Positions 1 to 7,710 of a stretch of DNA of 64,000 nt are shown piece after piece; the stretch's first letter is position 1, and every line of letters begins with the position of its first letter. Source of the DNA: Sphingomonas corticis (lineage in GTDB: Bacteria; Pseudomonadota; Alphaproteobacteria; Sphingomonadales; Sphingomonadaceae); assembly GCF_012035195.1 (NCBI RefSeq), contig NZ_JAAVJH010000014.1:1-64000 (forward strand), given 5' to 3'. The position numbers were made by a program, and so were the translations under genes. The notes beneath the pieces were generated by a model. The model was not told the origin of the DNA. It saw only the letters and a program-made list of their open reading frames with translations, and made no database searches.

Positions 1-64
1 TCTTGGGAAAGAACGGCCGCAGCCGCTCCATCTGCTCGTCGGTCAGCCAAAACAGGTCGCTCAT
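1..64 (-). CDS. IS5-family transposase, N-terminal fragment (partial)
   Basis: Twenty-one residues are visible, MSDLFWLTDEQMERLRPFFP and then K. I recognise this as the opening of IS5/IS1031-type DDE transposases. The ATG at 64 is preceded by an AAGGAG ribosome-binding site. The rest of the gene, including the catalytic DDE residues, lies beyond the left edge, so intactness cannot be judged. Confidence 0.8.
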   Translation of the reverse strand, partial: MSDLFWLTDEQMERLRPFFPK

Positions 65-124
65 TCCGGTCTCCTTGCGGAGCCTGAATCAGATCGCAAC
101 GCTCACATCAATGGGTCCTGACCC
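1..124. mobile_element. Right-hand end of an IS5-type insertion sequence, cut by the window edge
   Basis: The first 124 bases hold the start of a transposase gene reading leftward out of the window and the outer end of the element. A GGGTC-CT-GACCC palindrome occupies 113-124 and is followed by TAG, compatible with the TNA target preference of the IS1031 group of IS5 elements. The exact terminal inverted repeat cannot be proved because the other end lies outside. The element ends only about 25 bases before the next start codon. Confidence 0.7.
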
Positions 125-149
125 TAGTCGAGGCGAAAGGAATTCCACG

Positions 150-527
150 ATGAAACTTGCCCTCCTCTCCGCCGCGCTGTTCGCCACCGTCGCGGTGCCG
201 ATGACGACCGCCCCCGCCGACGCGCAGCGCCGCGACCGCGAGTGGCGCGAAGACGATCGCGACTGGAACCCGCGCGACAGCTATCGCCGCGGCAATTATC
301 GCGAGCGCCGCCTGGGCGCCAACGACCGCGTCTACCGCGGCGACGACGGGCGCGTGTACTGCAAGCGCAACGACGGCACGACCGGTCTGGTCGTCGGCGG
401 CCTGGCCGGCGGCGTGCTGGGCAACGTGGTGGGCGGCGGAACGCTCGGCACGCTGCTGGGCGCGGGCGGCGGCGCGCTGCTCGGCCGCTCCGTGGAGCGC
501 AACAAGAACCCGGTGCGCTGCCGGTAA
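150..527 (+). CDS. Glycine-zipper 2TM-domain envelope protein
   Basis: A 125-residue exported protein. An N-terminal signal peptide (about residues 1-24, ending near ADAQ) is followed by an Arg/Asp-rich region and a C-terminal glycine zipper (GLVVGGLAGGVLGNVVGGG and onward) typical of Gly-zipper_2/Rick_17kDa outer-membrane-associated proteins. Its exact role is unknown; family members are small cell-envelope proteins. The start at 150 follows a GGCGAAAGG ribosome site. An insertion sequence ends about 25 bases upstream, so the native promoter has probably been replaced or separated from the gene. Confidence 0.75.
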   Translation: MKLALLSAALFATVAVPMTTAPADAQRRDREWREDDRDWNPRDSYRRGNYRERRLGANDRVYRGDDGRVYCKRNDGTTGLVVGGLAGGVLGNVVGGGTLGTLLGAGGGALLGRSVERNKNPVRCR

Positions 528-540
528 TCCCCTCGCACCC

Positions 541-606
541 CCGCGCAGGCGGGGCCCACGGCCACGGGCGTCAGCGTTCGCGGCCCCTGGGCTCCCGCCT
601 TCGCGT
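541..606. repeat. Palindromic intergenic repeat (family E)
   Basis: An imperfect inverted pair, GCGCAGGCGGGGCCCA against TGGGCTCCCGCCTTCGCG, lies between the convergent ends of the glycine-zipper gene and putA. It resembles the REP-like elements common in sphingomonad genomes and could form a hairpin at both 3' ends. Confidence 0.55.
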
Positions 607-627
607 GAGCACCCGAGGCGCGACGCC

Positions 628-3594
628 TCAAATCCCCCCTTCGTCCAGGCTCAGCAGCGTGGCGTTCCCGCCCGCGCTGGTCGTATCCACCGACACGGCC
701 CGCTCCGCGCAGAAGCGGTAGAGATAGTGCGGCCCGCCCGCCTTCGGCCCGGTGCCGGACAGCCCCTCGCCGCCGAACGGCTGCGATCCCACCACCGCAC
801 CGATCATCGAGCGGTTGACGTAGAGGTTGCCGACCGCCGCCTCCGCCTCCGCCACCTCGCCCGCGCGCGCGATGCGGCTGTGCAGTCCCATCGTCAGGCC
901 ATAGCCCTTAGCGTTCACCCGCGCGATCGTCTCGCTCAGCGTTCCGGCCTTCCACGTCGCGACGTGGAGCAGCGGGCCGAACCATTCCTGCGTCAGCGCC
1001 TCCACGCTCTCCAGCCGGATCAGCGTCGGCGGCACGTAGAGGCCGTCCTGCGGCACCGCGACCGTCTTCAGCCACCGATCCTGCACCGACTGGCGGTAGG
1101 ACATCAACCGGTCGTAGGCGGCGCGGTCGATCACCGGGCCGACGTCGGTGCGCGGATCGGCAGGATCGCCGATCGTCAGCAGGTCCATCGCGCCCTTCAG
1201 CATCGCGATCAGCCCGTCGGCGATATCTTCCTGCACCAGCAGCAGTCGCAGCGCGGAGCAGCGCTGGCCCGCGGAGCGGTACGCGCTGGTGACGACGTCG
1301 GCGACGACCTGCTCGGGCAAGGCGGTGGAATCGACGATCATCGCGTTGATCCCGCCCGTCTCCGCGATCAGCGGCACGATCGGGCGCGCGTCGTCTTCCA
1401 GCAGGGCGCGCGCGATCCTTCTCGCCGTTGCGGTGGAGCCGGTGAAGGCCACGCCCTGCACCCGCGCGTCGGCGGTCAGCGCGGCGCCCACCTCCGGCCC
1501 GCCGGGGACGAGGATCAGCGCGTCCTTCGGCACGCCCGCCTCGTGCGCCAGCGCGACCGCGGCGGCGGCGATGGCCGGCGTCTGCGGCGCGGGCTTGGCG
1601 ACGACGGTGTTCCCCGTCACCAGCGCGGCGACGGTCTGACCGAGGAAGATCGCGAGCGGGAAGTTCCACGGCGCGATCGTCGCCCACACGCCGCGTCCGT
1701 CGAGGTGGAGCGTGTTGCGCTCGCCCGTGGGCCCCGGCAGTTCGACCGCGTGCAGCTTCGCGCGCGCCTCGGCCGCGTAGTAGCGGCAGAAGTCCACGGC
1801 CTCGCGCACCTCGCCCAGCGCGTCGGCGATGCTCTTGAACGCCTCCTGCACGCAGATCGCCATCAGGCGCTCGCGATCGCGCTCCAGCAGGTCGGCGAGC
1901 CGGTCGAGACAGGCCGCGCGCTCGTCCACGGGAGTCGCCTGCCACGTGGGGAAGGCGGCGTGGGCGCGGGCGATCGCGCCCGAGACGTCGACCGTCGCCG
2001 GTGCGGCGATCCCGACCGGCTTCGCGACCTTCGCCGCGATATCGTCCAGCACCGCGGGATCGGCGAGATCGATGCCGTCCGAGTTGCGCCGTCCGTCGCC
2101 GAACAGCGCGGCGGGCAGCGGGATCGACGGGTGGCGCGTGCCGCCCACCGCCGCGATCTTCGCCACCGGATCGGCCAGGATGTCGTCCTCGCTCAGCCGC
2201 TCGTCGGCGAGCTGGTGGACGAAGCTGCTGTTCGCGCCATTCTCCAGCAGGCGGCGGACGAGGTAGGCCAGCAGGTCGCGGTGCCCGCCCACCGGGGCAT
2301 AGATGCGGCAATGGTAGCCGTGCTCGCGCACCAGCCGCTCGTACAGGCCGTCGCCCATGCCGTGCAGTCGCTGGAACTCGAAGTCGCGGCTGTTGCCTGC
2401 CCACTCGACGATGGTCGCGACGGTCAGCGCGTTGTGGCTCGCGAAGGCCGGGCGGATGTTCGGCGCCTCCAGCATGTCCTTCGCGACGGCGAGATAGGAG
2501 ACGTCGGTCGCGGCCTTGCGCGTGAACAGGGGATAGTCGGACAGGCCCTCGACCTGCGTCCGCTTGATCTCGCTGTCCCAATAGGCGCCCTTGACGAGGC
2601 GCACGTTCATCACCCGGCTGAGCCCGTCCGCCCAGTGGACCACCGGCCTCGCGCGCTTGCCATAGGCCTGCACCGCCATGCCGAAGCCCTCCCATCCCTT
2701 CAGCGACGGCAGCGCCGCGACGGTGCCGATGATGTCCAGGCTCATCTCCAGCCGCTCGCTCTCCTCGGCGTCGACGGTCAGGGCGATGCCGTGGCCGGCG
2801 GCCTGTACCGCCAGCGCCTCCAGCAACTGCGTCAGCGCCGGCACGCAGGTGTCGCGCTTCGCGACCTCGTAGCGCGGATGGAGCGCGGACAGCTTCACCG
2901 ACACCGAGTGGCCCGCGGCGGGATCGCGCCCGACCGCGTCGATCGCGTCGACATAGGCGCGGAAGTAGCGTTCGGCGTCCTCGGTGGTGCGCGCCGCCTC
3001 GCCCAGCATGTCGAAGCTGGCGGTGAAGCCGCGGTTCTCCGGCTTTCGCATCCGCCGCATCGCCTCGTCGATGGTGCGACCCATCACGAAGATCTCGCCC
3101 ATCATCCGCATCGCCGCGCCCACCGCCTGGCGCACGAACGGCTCCCCCGCGCGGCTGATGAGCCGGCGCAGCGGCCCCGCCTCCCCCTCGCCCACCAGCA
3201 CGCGGCCGACCACCAGGCCCCAGGTCGCGGTGTTGACGAGGCGCGAGGCGGACTGGCCGGTGTGCGCGCGCCAGTCGGCATCGCCCAGCTTGTCGGCGAT
3301 CAGCAGGTCCGCGGTCTCCGGATCGGGCACGCGCAGGAACGCCTCGGCCAGGCTCAGCAGGGCTACGCCCTCCGACGAGTTGAGCCGATATTCCTGCAGG
3401 AACCGGTTCACCCACCCCCGCGCCTGCGCGGCGCGCAGGTCGGCGAGCAGGCCCGACGCGGTCGACAGCGTGCGGCCGCGCGCCGCCGAATCGCTCCGCG
3501 CCCGCTCCAGCAACGGTTTTAGAACATCGGGTTCGCTCGCCCGATGCAGCGCGCGCAGGGCGGCAAGGGTGTCGGACGTTACGGCAGCGGGCAT
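628..3594 (-). CDS. putA: Bifunctional proline dehydrogenase / 1-pyrroline-5-carboxylate dehydrogenase
   Basis: A protein of about 988 residues that oxidises proline to glutamate. The N-terminal half is the FAD-dependent proline dehydrogenase barrel (motifs SVKLSALHPRYE, LVKGAYWDSEIK, FASHNALTVATI). The C-terminal half is the NAD-dependent aldehyde dehydrogenase (IAPWNFPLAIF, AFTGSTATARRIA, IAETGGINAMIV), with the catalytic Cys near residue 779 in SAGQRCSALR. There is no ribbon-helix-helix domain, so this is the shorter enzyme without DNA-binding autoregulation. I prefer the ATG at 3594; a TTG two codons upstream is the alternative. The ribosome site is weak. It is divergent from the MaoC gene with a short shared upstream region. 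Confidence 0.95.
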   Translation of the reverse strand: MPAAVTSDTLAALRALHRASEPDVLKPLLERARSDSAARGRTLSTASGLLADLRAAQARGWVNRFLQEYRLNSSEGVALLSLAEAFLRVPDPETADLLIADKLGDADWRAHTGQSASRLVNTATWGLVVGRVLVGEGEAGPLRRLISRAGEPFVRQAVGAAMRMMGEIFVMGRTIDEAMRRMRKPENRGFTASFDMLGEAARTTEDAERYFRAYVDAIDAVGRDPAAGHSVSVKLSALHPRYEVAKRDTCVPALTQLLEALAVQAAGHGIALTVDAEESERLEMSLDIIGTVAALPSLKGWEGFGMAVQAYGKRARPVVHWADGLSRVMNVRLVKGAYWDSEIKRTQVEGLSDYPLFTRKAATDVSYLAVAKDMLEAPNIRPAFASHNALTVATIVEWAGNSRDFEFQRLHGMGDGLYERLVREHGYHCRIYAPVGGHRDLLAYLVRRLLENGANSSFVHQLADERLSEDDILADPVAKIAAVGGTRHPSIPLPAALFGDGRRNSDGIDLADPAVLDDIAAKVAKPVGIAAPATVDVSGAIARAHAAFPTWQATPVDERAACLDRLADLLERDRERLMAICVQEAFKSIADALGEVREAVDFCRYYAAEARAKLHAVELPGPTGERNTLHLDGRGVWATIAPWNFPLAIFLGQTVAALVTGNTVVAKPAPQTPAIAAAAVALAHEAGVPKDALILVPGGPEVGAALTADARVQGVAFTGSTATARRIARALLEDDARPIVPLIAETGGINAMIVDSTALPEQVVADVVTSAYRSAGQRCSALRLLLVQEDIADGLIAMLKGAMDLLTIGDPADPRTDVGPVIDRAAYDRLMSYRQSVQDRWLKTVAVPQDGLYVPPTLIRLESVEALTQEWFGPLLHVATWKAGTLSETIARVNAKGYGLTMGLHSRIARAGEVAEAEAAVGNLYVNRSMIGAVVGSQPFGGEGLSGTGPKAGGPHYLYRFCAERAVSVDTTSAGGNATLLSLDEGGI

Positions 3595-3691
3595 CTTCAA
3601 GCTTTCGGTTCGTTTGGCCTTGCGAGCCGGGGGGCGGCGCGCCTATTGCGTGCCGAGCGCTCTAGCGCGTCCGGCAAGGGGAGGAAAATCC

Positions 3692-4141
3692 GTGACCGCC
3701 GACGAGATGAAGGCCGCCATCGGCCAGGAGACGGTGTCCGAGTGGATCACCGTCTCGCAGGAGATGATCGACAAGTTCGCCGATGCCACCGGTGACCATC
3801 AGTTCATCCACATCGACCAGGAGAAGGCGAAGCTGACGCCGTTCGGCACGACGATCGCGCACGGCTTCCTGACGCTGTCGCTGCTGCCGCAGATGGCCAT
3901 GAAGAACGCCGACGCCCCCCGGCTGGACGGCGTGAAGATGGGCGTCAACTACGGCGGCAACAAGGTCCGCTTCCTCGCCCCCGTCCCCTCCGGCTCGCGC
4001 GTGCGCGGCCGCTCGAAGATCACCGAGTTCGAGGAGAAGCGGCCGGGCCAGTACCAATATACGACCGAAACGACGGTGGAGATCGAGGGCAGCGAGAAGC
4101 CGGCGATGATCGCCGAGTGGATCACCCAGGTCTTCGTCTGA
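3692..4141 (+). CDS. MaoC-family (hot-dog fold) dehydratase
   Basis: A 149-residue single hot-dog-domain protein similar to the MaoC/NodN (R)-specific enoyl-CoA hydratases. The expected Asp-x4-His dyad is seen in GDHQFIH (D35, H40), followed by the conserved GTTIAHGFLTLSLLP segment. The GTG at 3692 is chosen because an AGGGGAGG ribosome site lies about eight bases upstream; an in-frame ATG at 3707 is less well placed. A thiolase gene follows after 26 bases, so the pair probably acts in acyl-CoA metabolism, for example beta-oxidation or polyhydroxyalkanoate precursor supply. The substrate is not known. Confidence 0.88.
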   Translation: MTADEMKAAIGQETVSEWITVSQEMIDKFADATGDHQFIHIDQEKAKLTPFGTTIAHGFLTLSLLPQMAMKNADAPRLDGVKMGVNYGGNKVRFLAPVPSGSRVRGRSKITEFEEKRPGQYQYTTETTVEIEGSEKPAMIAEWITQVFV

Positions 4142-4167
4142 TCGCCATCTCATAAAGGACTGATTCC

Positions 4168-5346
4168 ATGCGCTCCGCCGTTATCGTCTCCACTGCCCGC
4201 ACACCCATCGGCCGCGCCTATCGCGGCGCGTTCAACAACCTGCCCTCGCCCACGCTCGCCAGCCACGCGATCAAGGCCGCGGTGGAACGCGCGAAGATCG
4301 ACGGCGCGGAGGTGGACGACGTCGTCTTCGGCTCCGCACTTCAGCAGGGGCATCAGGCCGGCAACATCGCGCGCACCTCGCTGCTGCGCGCTGGGTTGCC
4401 GACGAGCGTCAGCGGCATGTCGCTCGACCGCCAGTGCGCGTCGGGCCTGATGGCGATCGCCACCGCGGCCAAGCAGGTGATCGTCGACGGCATGGACGTG
4501 GCGATCGGCGGCGGCGTCGACTCCATCTCGCTCGTGCAGACGCCGCAGATGCGCGTCGCTCCCGACAAGGAGCTGGTGGCGATGCACAAGGACATCTACA
4601 TGCCGATGCTGCAGACCGCCGAGGTGGTCGCCAAGCGCTACGGCATCAGCCGCGACGCGCAGGACGAATACGGCCTGCGCTCGCAGCAGCGCACCGCCGC
4701 GGCGCAGGCCGCGGGCAAGTTCGACGACGAGATCGTGCCCGTGACGGCGACGATGGCGATCACCGACAAGGAGACCAAGGAAGTCTCCTATAAGGAAGTG
4801 ACGCTCTCCAAGGACGAGGGCAACCGCGCCGACACCACGCTGGAAGGCCTCAAGTCGCTGAAGCCCGTGCTGGGTCCCGACCTGAACATCACCGCCGGCA
4901 ACGCCAGCCAGCTGTCCGACGGCGCCTCGGCCAGCGTGCTGATGGAAGAGAGCGTGGCGGCCAAGAAGGGGCTCACCCCGCTCGGCCGCTACGTCGGCAT
5001 GGCGGTGGCCGGCACCGAGCCCGACGAGATGGGCATCGGCCCGGTCTTCGCCATTCCGAAGCTGCTGGAGCGTAACGGGCTGAAGATGGACGACATCGGC
5101 CTGTGGGAGCTGAACGAGGCGTTCGCCGTGCAGGTGCTCTACTGCCGCGACAAGCTGGGCATTCCGGACGAGCTGCTGAACGTGAACGGCGGCGCGATCT
5201 CGATCGGCCACCCCTACGGCATGTCGGGTGCGCGCATGACCGGCCACGCGCTGATCGAGGGCAAGCGCCGCGGCGCGAAGTACGTCGTCGTCACGATGTG
5301 CGTCGGCGGCGGCATGGGCGCGGCGGGGCTGTTCGAAGTGCTGTGA
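4168..5346 (+). CDS. Acetyl-CoA C-acyltransferase (thiolase)
   Basis: A 392-residue thiolase that cleaves or condenses acyl-CoA. The nucleophilic Cys90 lies in [10 protein letters not shown], the conserved His near 348 in [15 protein letters not shown], and the acid/base Cys378 in [13 protein letters not shown]. These positions match the classic biosynthetic/degradative thiolase framework. It is probably cotranscribed with the MaoC dehydratase upstream (AAAGGAC ribosome site). Whether it serves beta-oxidation or acetoacetyl-CoA formation for PHB cannot be told from sequence, although a PHB depolymerase lies 3 kb away. Confidence 0.92.
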   Translation: MRSAVIVSTARTPIGRAYRGAFNNLPSPTLASHAIKAAVERAKIDGAEVDDVVFGSALQQGHQAGNIARTSLLRAGLPTSVSGMSLDRQCASGLMAIATAAKQVIVDGMDVAIGGGVDSISLVQTPQMRVAPDKELVAMHKDIYMPMLQTAEVVAKRYGISRDAQDEYGLRSQQRTAAAQAAGKFDDEIVPVTATMAITDKETKEVSYKEVTLSKDEGNRADTTLEGLKSLKPVLGPDLNITAGNASQLSDGASASVLMEESVAAKKGLTPLGRYVGMAVAGTEPDEMGIGPVFAIPKLLERNGLKMDDIGLWELNEAFAVQVLYCRDKLGIPDELLNVNGGAISIGHPYGMSGARMTGHALIEGKRRGAKYVVVTMCVGGGMGAAGLFEVL

Positions 5347-5408
5347 TTGAACCGGCAGCCGGTTTCCGCTACATGGAAGCCCGGCATTGACATGGTGCCT
5401 TTCTGTGC

Positions 5409-5438
5409 GAGCCCCGGTCGTTGCAGCGGTCGGGGCTC
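5409..5438 (+). terminator. Hairpin downstream of the thiolase
   Basis: GAGCCCCG (5409-5416) pairs with CGGGGCTC (5431-5438), and a weak T-containing stretch follows on the plus strand. It is the likely 3' end of the MaoC-thiolase transcript. No long U-tract, so moderate confidence. Confidence 0.5.
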
Positions 5439-5447
5439 TTCACGTTT

Positions 5448-5473
5448 GGGGCTCGGGTTGCAGCCCGAGCCCC
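5448..5473 (-). terminator. Hairpin downstream of the 29-residue membrane ORF
   Basis: GGGGCTCGGG (5448-5457) and CCCGAGCCCC (5464-5473) form a perfect 10-bp stem with a six-base loop, just past the stop codon of the small minus-strand gene. There is no U-run on the minus strand, so it may act by stabilising the 3' end rather than as a strong intrinsic terminator. Confidence 0.5.
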
Positions 5474-5483
5474 GCCCGTGCAC

Positions 5484-5573
5484 TTACTTCCGGCTGACCT
5501 CGATGACCTTCACGATCAGGGTCGCGAAGGCGAACAGAGCGCCCAGAACCAAGCACAGATCGGCAAGAGACAT
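5484..5573 (-). CDS. Small single-span membrane protein (29 aa)
   Basis: Twenty-nine codons from an ATG with an AAAGGAA ribosome site nine bases upstream. The peptide begins MSLADLCLVLGALFAFA, is strongly hydrophobic over about 20 residues and ends in a charged tail (KVIEVSRK). This is the form of small regulatory membrane peptides or type I toxin-like peptides. No homologue is recognised with certainty. It stands alone, convergent with the thiolase gene and divergent from the stress-type protein, with a perfect hairpin at its 3' end. Confidence 0.55.
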   Translation of the reverse strand: MSLADLCLVLGALFAFATLIVKVIEVSRK

Positions 5574-5818
5574 GGTGTCGTTCCTTTCCGTGCGCTGACG
5601 GCAGGATTGCCGCCGCCGTGACCTTGGCCCTGCCGGAACCTGTCCGCGACCGCCGCCACTTCCCTCCGCTGACGCGCTGTTGGAGGACGTAGGACAGCCA
5701 GGCTTTCACTTTCTCTTTGATTTGCATCACCTTACCCGCCGTCGATGGCACGTGTGCCGCACAGGCAACCATCGCCCGCCCCTCTCGTTCTCCGGTGGAG
5801 ACAGAGGAGACGATCACG

Positions 5819-6340
5819 ATGGCGCAGGACCCGAAGAAGGACGAAGGCAACGCGGACCCGCAGCAGCTGAAGACCGACCTGTGGAAGAAGATGGCGGACA
5901 GCCCGTTCGTGATGGTCGGCCCCGCGGACGGATCGACGCACAGCGAGCCGCTGACCGCGCAGCTCGACAAGGACCAGGTCGACACCTTGTTCTTCTTCAT
6001 CGGTAAGGACAATCGCGTTGCCGGCAAGGACAAGCTGATGCTGCAGTTCGTGTCGAAGGGGCACGATTACTTCGCCTGCCTGTCCGGCAACGGGCGGATC
6101 GACAACGATCCCGCGCTGATCGACAAATTGTGGGACAAGCAGGTCGAGGCGTGGTTCCCCGGCGGGAAGAGCGACCCCAATCTGGCGCTGCTGCGTGTCG
6201 ACATCGACTCGGCGGAGCTTTGGGAGACGGACATGTCGCTCAGCGGGCGCGTGAAGATGCTGTTCGGCGGCACGATCAAGCCGAGCGAGAGCGGCAGCCA
6301 CGCCAAGGTGCAGACCACGGCGGAGGGTAGCCCCGCCTGA
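5819..6340 (+). CDS. Pyridoxamine 5'-phosphate oxidase-like / general stress protein 26 family
   Basis: A 173-residue cytoplasmic protein of the flavin-binding split-barrel class (COG3871 type). It has the segments FVMVGPADGSTHSEPLTAQLD, LFFFIGKDNRVA, and KLWDKQVEAWFPGGKSDPNL near the C-terminus. Family members bind flavin or F420 and are often general-stress proteins; the substrate is unknown. The ATG at 5819 follows a GAGGAG ribosome site. No EcfG-type promoter was found in the 245 bases upstream. Confidence 0.82.
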   Translation: MAQDPKKDEGNADPQQLKTDLWKKMADSPFVMVGPADGSTHSEPLTAQLDKDQVDTLFFFIGKDNRVAGKDKLMLQFVSKGHDYFACLSGNGRIDNDPALIDKLWDKQVEAWFPGGKSDPNLALLRVDIDSAELWETDMSLSGRVKMLFGGTIKPSESGSHAKVQTTAEGSPA

Positions 6341-6381
6341 TCGGGCTTCAATCGCCCTTGCGGCGCCCCCGCGTTGCGACG

Positions 6382-6417
6382 ATGATGCCTCCCATCGCCA
6401 ATGATGGGGGGCATCAT
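6382..6417 (+). promoter_or_regulatory. Hairpin occluding the ribosome site and start codon of the hydrolase gene
   Basis: A 15-bp stem (6382-6396 against 6403-6417) with a six-base loop and one G-U pair. Its right arm contains the purine-rich GGGGGG and the first two bases of the ATG at 6416. If it forms in the mRNA, it would block translation of the alpha/beta-hydrolase gene. No U-run follows, which argues against an ordinary terminator. Confidence 0.55.
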
Positions 6418-7297
6418 GCGTCTGAAGACTTCACTCGTACTCGCCGCGGGCCTGTTCGCCGCGCCCGTCCTCGCACAGGACGGCATGAAGGAATTGCGCG
6501 CCGAGCAGGCGGCGGTGCCCAAGCCGACGCTGGTCGAACGCTACGGCACCGACGACCTGCGGTCGGGCGAACTGCGGCTGCCCGCGGGCAAGGGGCCGTT
6601 CCCCGTCGTCGTGCTGATCCACGGCGGATGCTGGACCGCGTCGTTCGACACGCGCGCGGGCACGACCCCGCTGGCGCAGGCGCTGCGCGCGCGCGGGATC
6701 GCGGTGTGGAACATCGAATACCGCCGGCTCGGCGATCCCGGTGCTGGCTGGCCCGGCACGTTCGACGACGTCGCGAAGGGGGTGGATCACGTCGCCGTGC
6801 TGGCGAAGAAGCATCCGCTGGACCTGAAGCGCGTCGCGATCGCCGGCCATTCGGCGGGCGCGCATCTCGGATTATGGGCGGCGTCGCGCCCGCGGCTGGC
6901 GGCACCCCATGGACCGGGTGCGATCCGGCCGGTGTCGGTGGTGGCGATCGACGGGCCGGGCGCGCTCGCTCCCTTCGTCGGAATCGACCAGCAGGTCTGC
7001 GGCCAACCCGTCATCGTGCCGTTGATGGGCGGAACGCCGGCGGAGAAGCCCGACGCCTATCGCATCGCCAGCCCGGCGGACCATCTGCCACTCGGCACGC
7101 GGCAGCTGCTGGTCGAGGCGGAACTCGGGCTGCTGATGAAGCCCTATGCCGCCGCGGCGAAGGCGAGCGGCGACACGGTGGAGGAACTGGTCCCGCCGAA
7201 CGCGAACCATTTCGACATCATCACGCCCGGCTCGGCCAACGGGAAGGCGGTGGCGGACTGGATCGCGGCGCAGGCGTTCGCGGGCAAGGGCAAGTGA
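6416..7297 (+). CDS. Secreted alpha/beta-hydrolase (esterase/lipase-like)
   Basis: A 293-residue protein with a signal peptide (MRLKTSLVLAAGLFAAPVLA) and an alpha/beta-hydrolase fold of the BD-FAE/carboxylesterase type. The oxyanion loop is HGGCW, the nucleophile elbow GHSAGAHLG, and a late NHFD segment may carry the catalytic His. The substrate is unknown. The ATG at 6416 is chosen because the signal peptide begins there; upstream ATGs at 6401 and 6404 add only a few residues. The start lies inside a strong hairpin. The next gene overlaps by four bases (GTGA). Confidence 0.85.
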   Translation: MRLKTSLVLAAGLFAAPVLAQDGMKELRAEQAAVPKPTLVERYGTDDLRSGELRLPAGKGPFPVVVLIHGGCWTASFDTRAGTTPLAQALRARGIAVWNIEYRRLGDPGAGWPGTFDDVAKGVDHVAVLAKKHPLDLKRVAIAGHSAGAHLGLWAASRPRLAAPHGPGAIRPVSVVAIDGPGALAPFVGIDQQVCGQPVIVPLMGGTPAEKPDAYRIASPADHLPLGTRQLLVEAELGLLMKPYAAAAKASGDTVEELVPPNANHFDIITPGSANGKAVADWIAAQAFAGKGK

Positions 7298-7704
7298 TCC
7301 GCGCGTCCGTCGCGGCGCTGGCGCTGCTGGCCGCGGCCGACGTGCCGCCGGACCTGGACGCCGTCGCCGCGGCGCCGCGCAATCACAAGGTGCTGCTGGA
7401 GAACGACGAGGTGCGCGTTCTCCAGGTCGAGGTGGCGCCCGGCGAGACCGAGGCGATCCACGAGCATCGCTGGCCCAGCGTGATCCACATCCAGCAGCCG
7501 CAACCGGGGATCGACGTCCGCTACGCGGTGAAGGACGGGCGGCTGGTGGAGGTCGAGCGCGGGCGTATTCCGGACGGTCCCGCGCCGCCCGCGATCTGGG
7601 TGCCGTCCGAGCCGCCGCACGCCGTCACCAACCTGGGCAAAGCGCCGTTCCGGCTGTACCGGGTCGAGCTGAAGCGCGCGAAGGGCATGCCACCGCGGCG
7701 CTGA
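7294..7704 (+). CDS. Exported cupin-like protein
   Basis: A 136-residue protein with a short hydrophobic N-terminus and a cupin-type beta-barrel pattern: NDEVRVLQVEVAPGETEAIHEHRWPSV gives the first motif in part, and PPHAVTNLG gives the second. Metal-ligand histidines are present (HEHRW and PPHAV). The GTG start overlaps the hydrolase stop by four bases, so translation is coupled. It probably assists or modifies the same substrate as the hydrolase; no specific function can be assigned. Confidence 0.68.
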   Translation: MIRASVAALALLAAADVPPDLDAVAAAPRNHKVLLENDEVRVLQVEVAPGETEAIHEHRWPSVIHIQQPQPGIDVRYAVKDGRLVEVERGRIPDGPAPPAIWVPSEPPHAVTNLGKAPFRLYRVELKRAKGMPPRR

Positions 7705-7710
7705 TCCCGC

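Noticed and set aside
727..3522. Very long open frame antisense to putA
   Set aside because: It is a high-GC shadow of putA: Arg/His/Gln-rich with no domain, while the minus-strand frame carries every PutA motif. The same holds for the long antisense frames opposite the RND pump, the gcv genes, uvrB and ligD.
5640..5690. EcfG promoter for the stress-type protein at 5819
   Set aside because: A GGAAC occurs in this stretch but no GTT follows at 16-17 bases.
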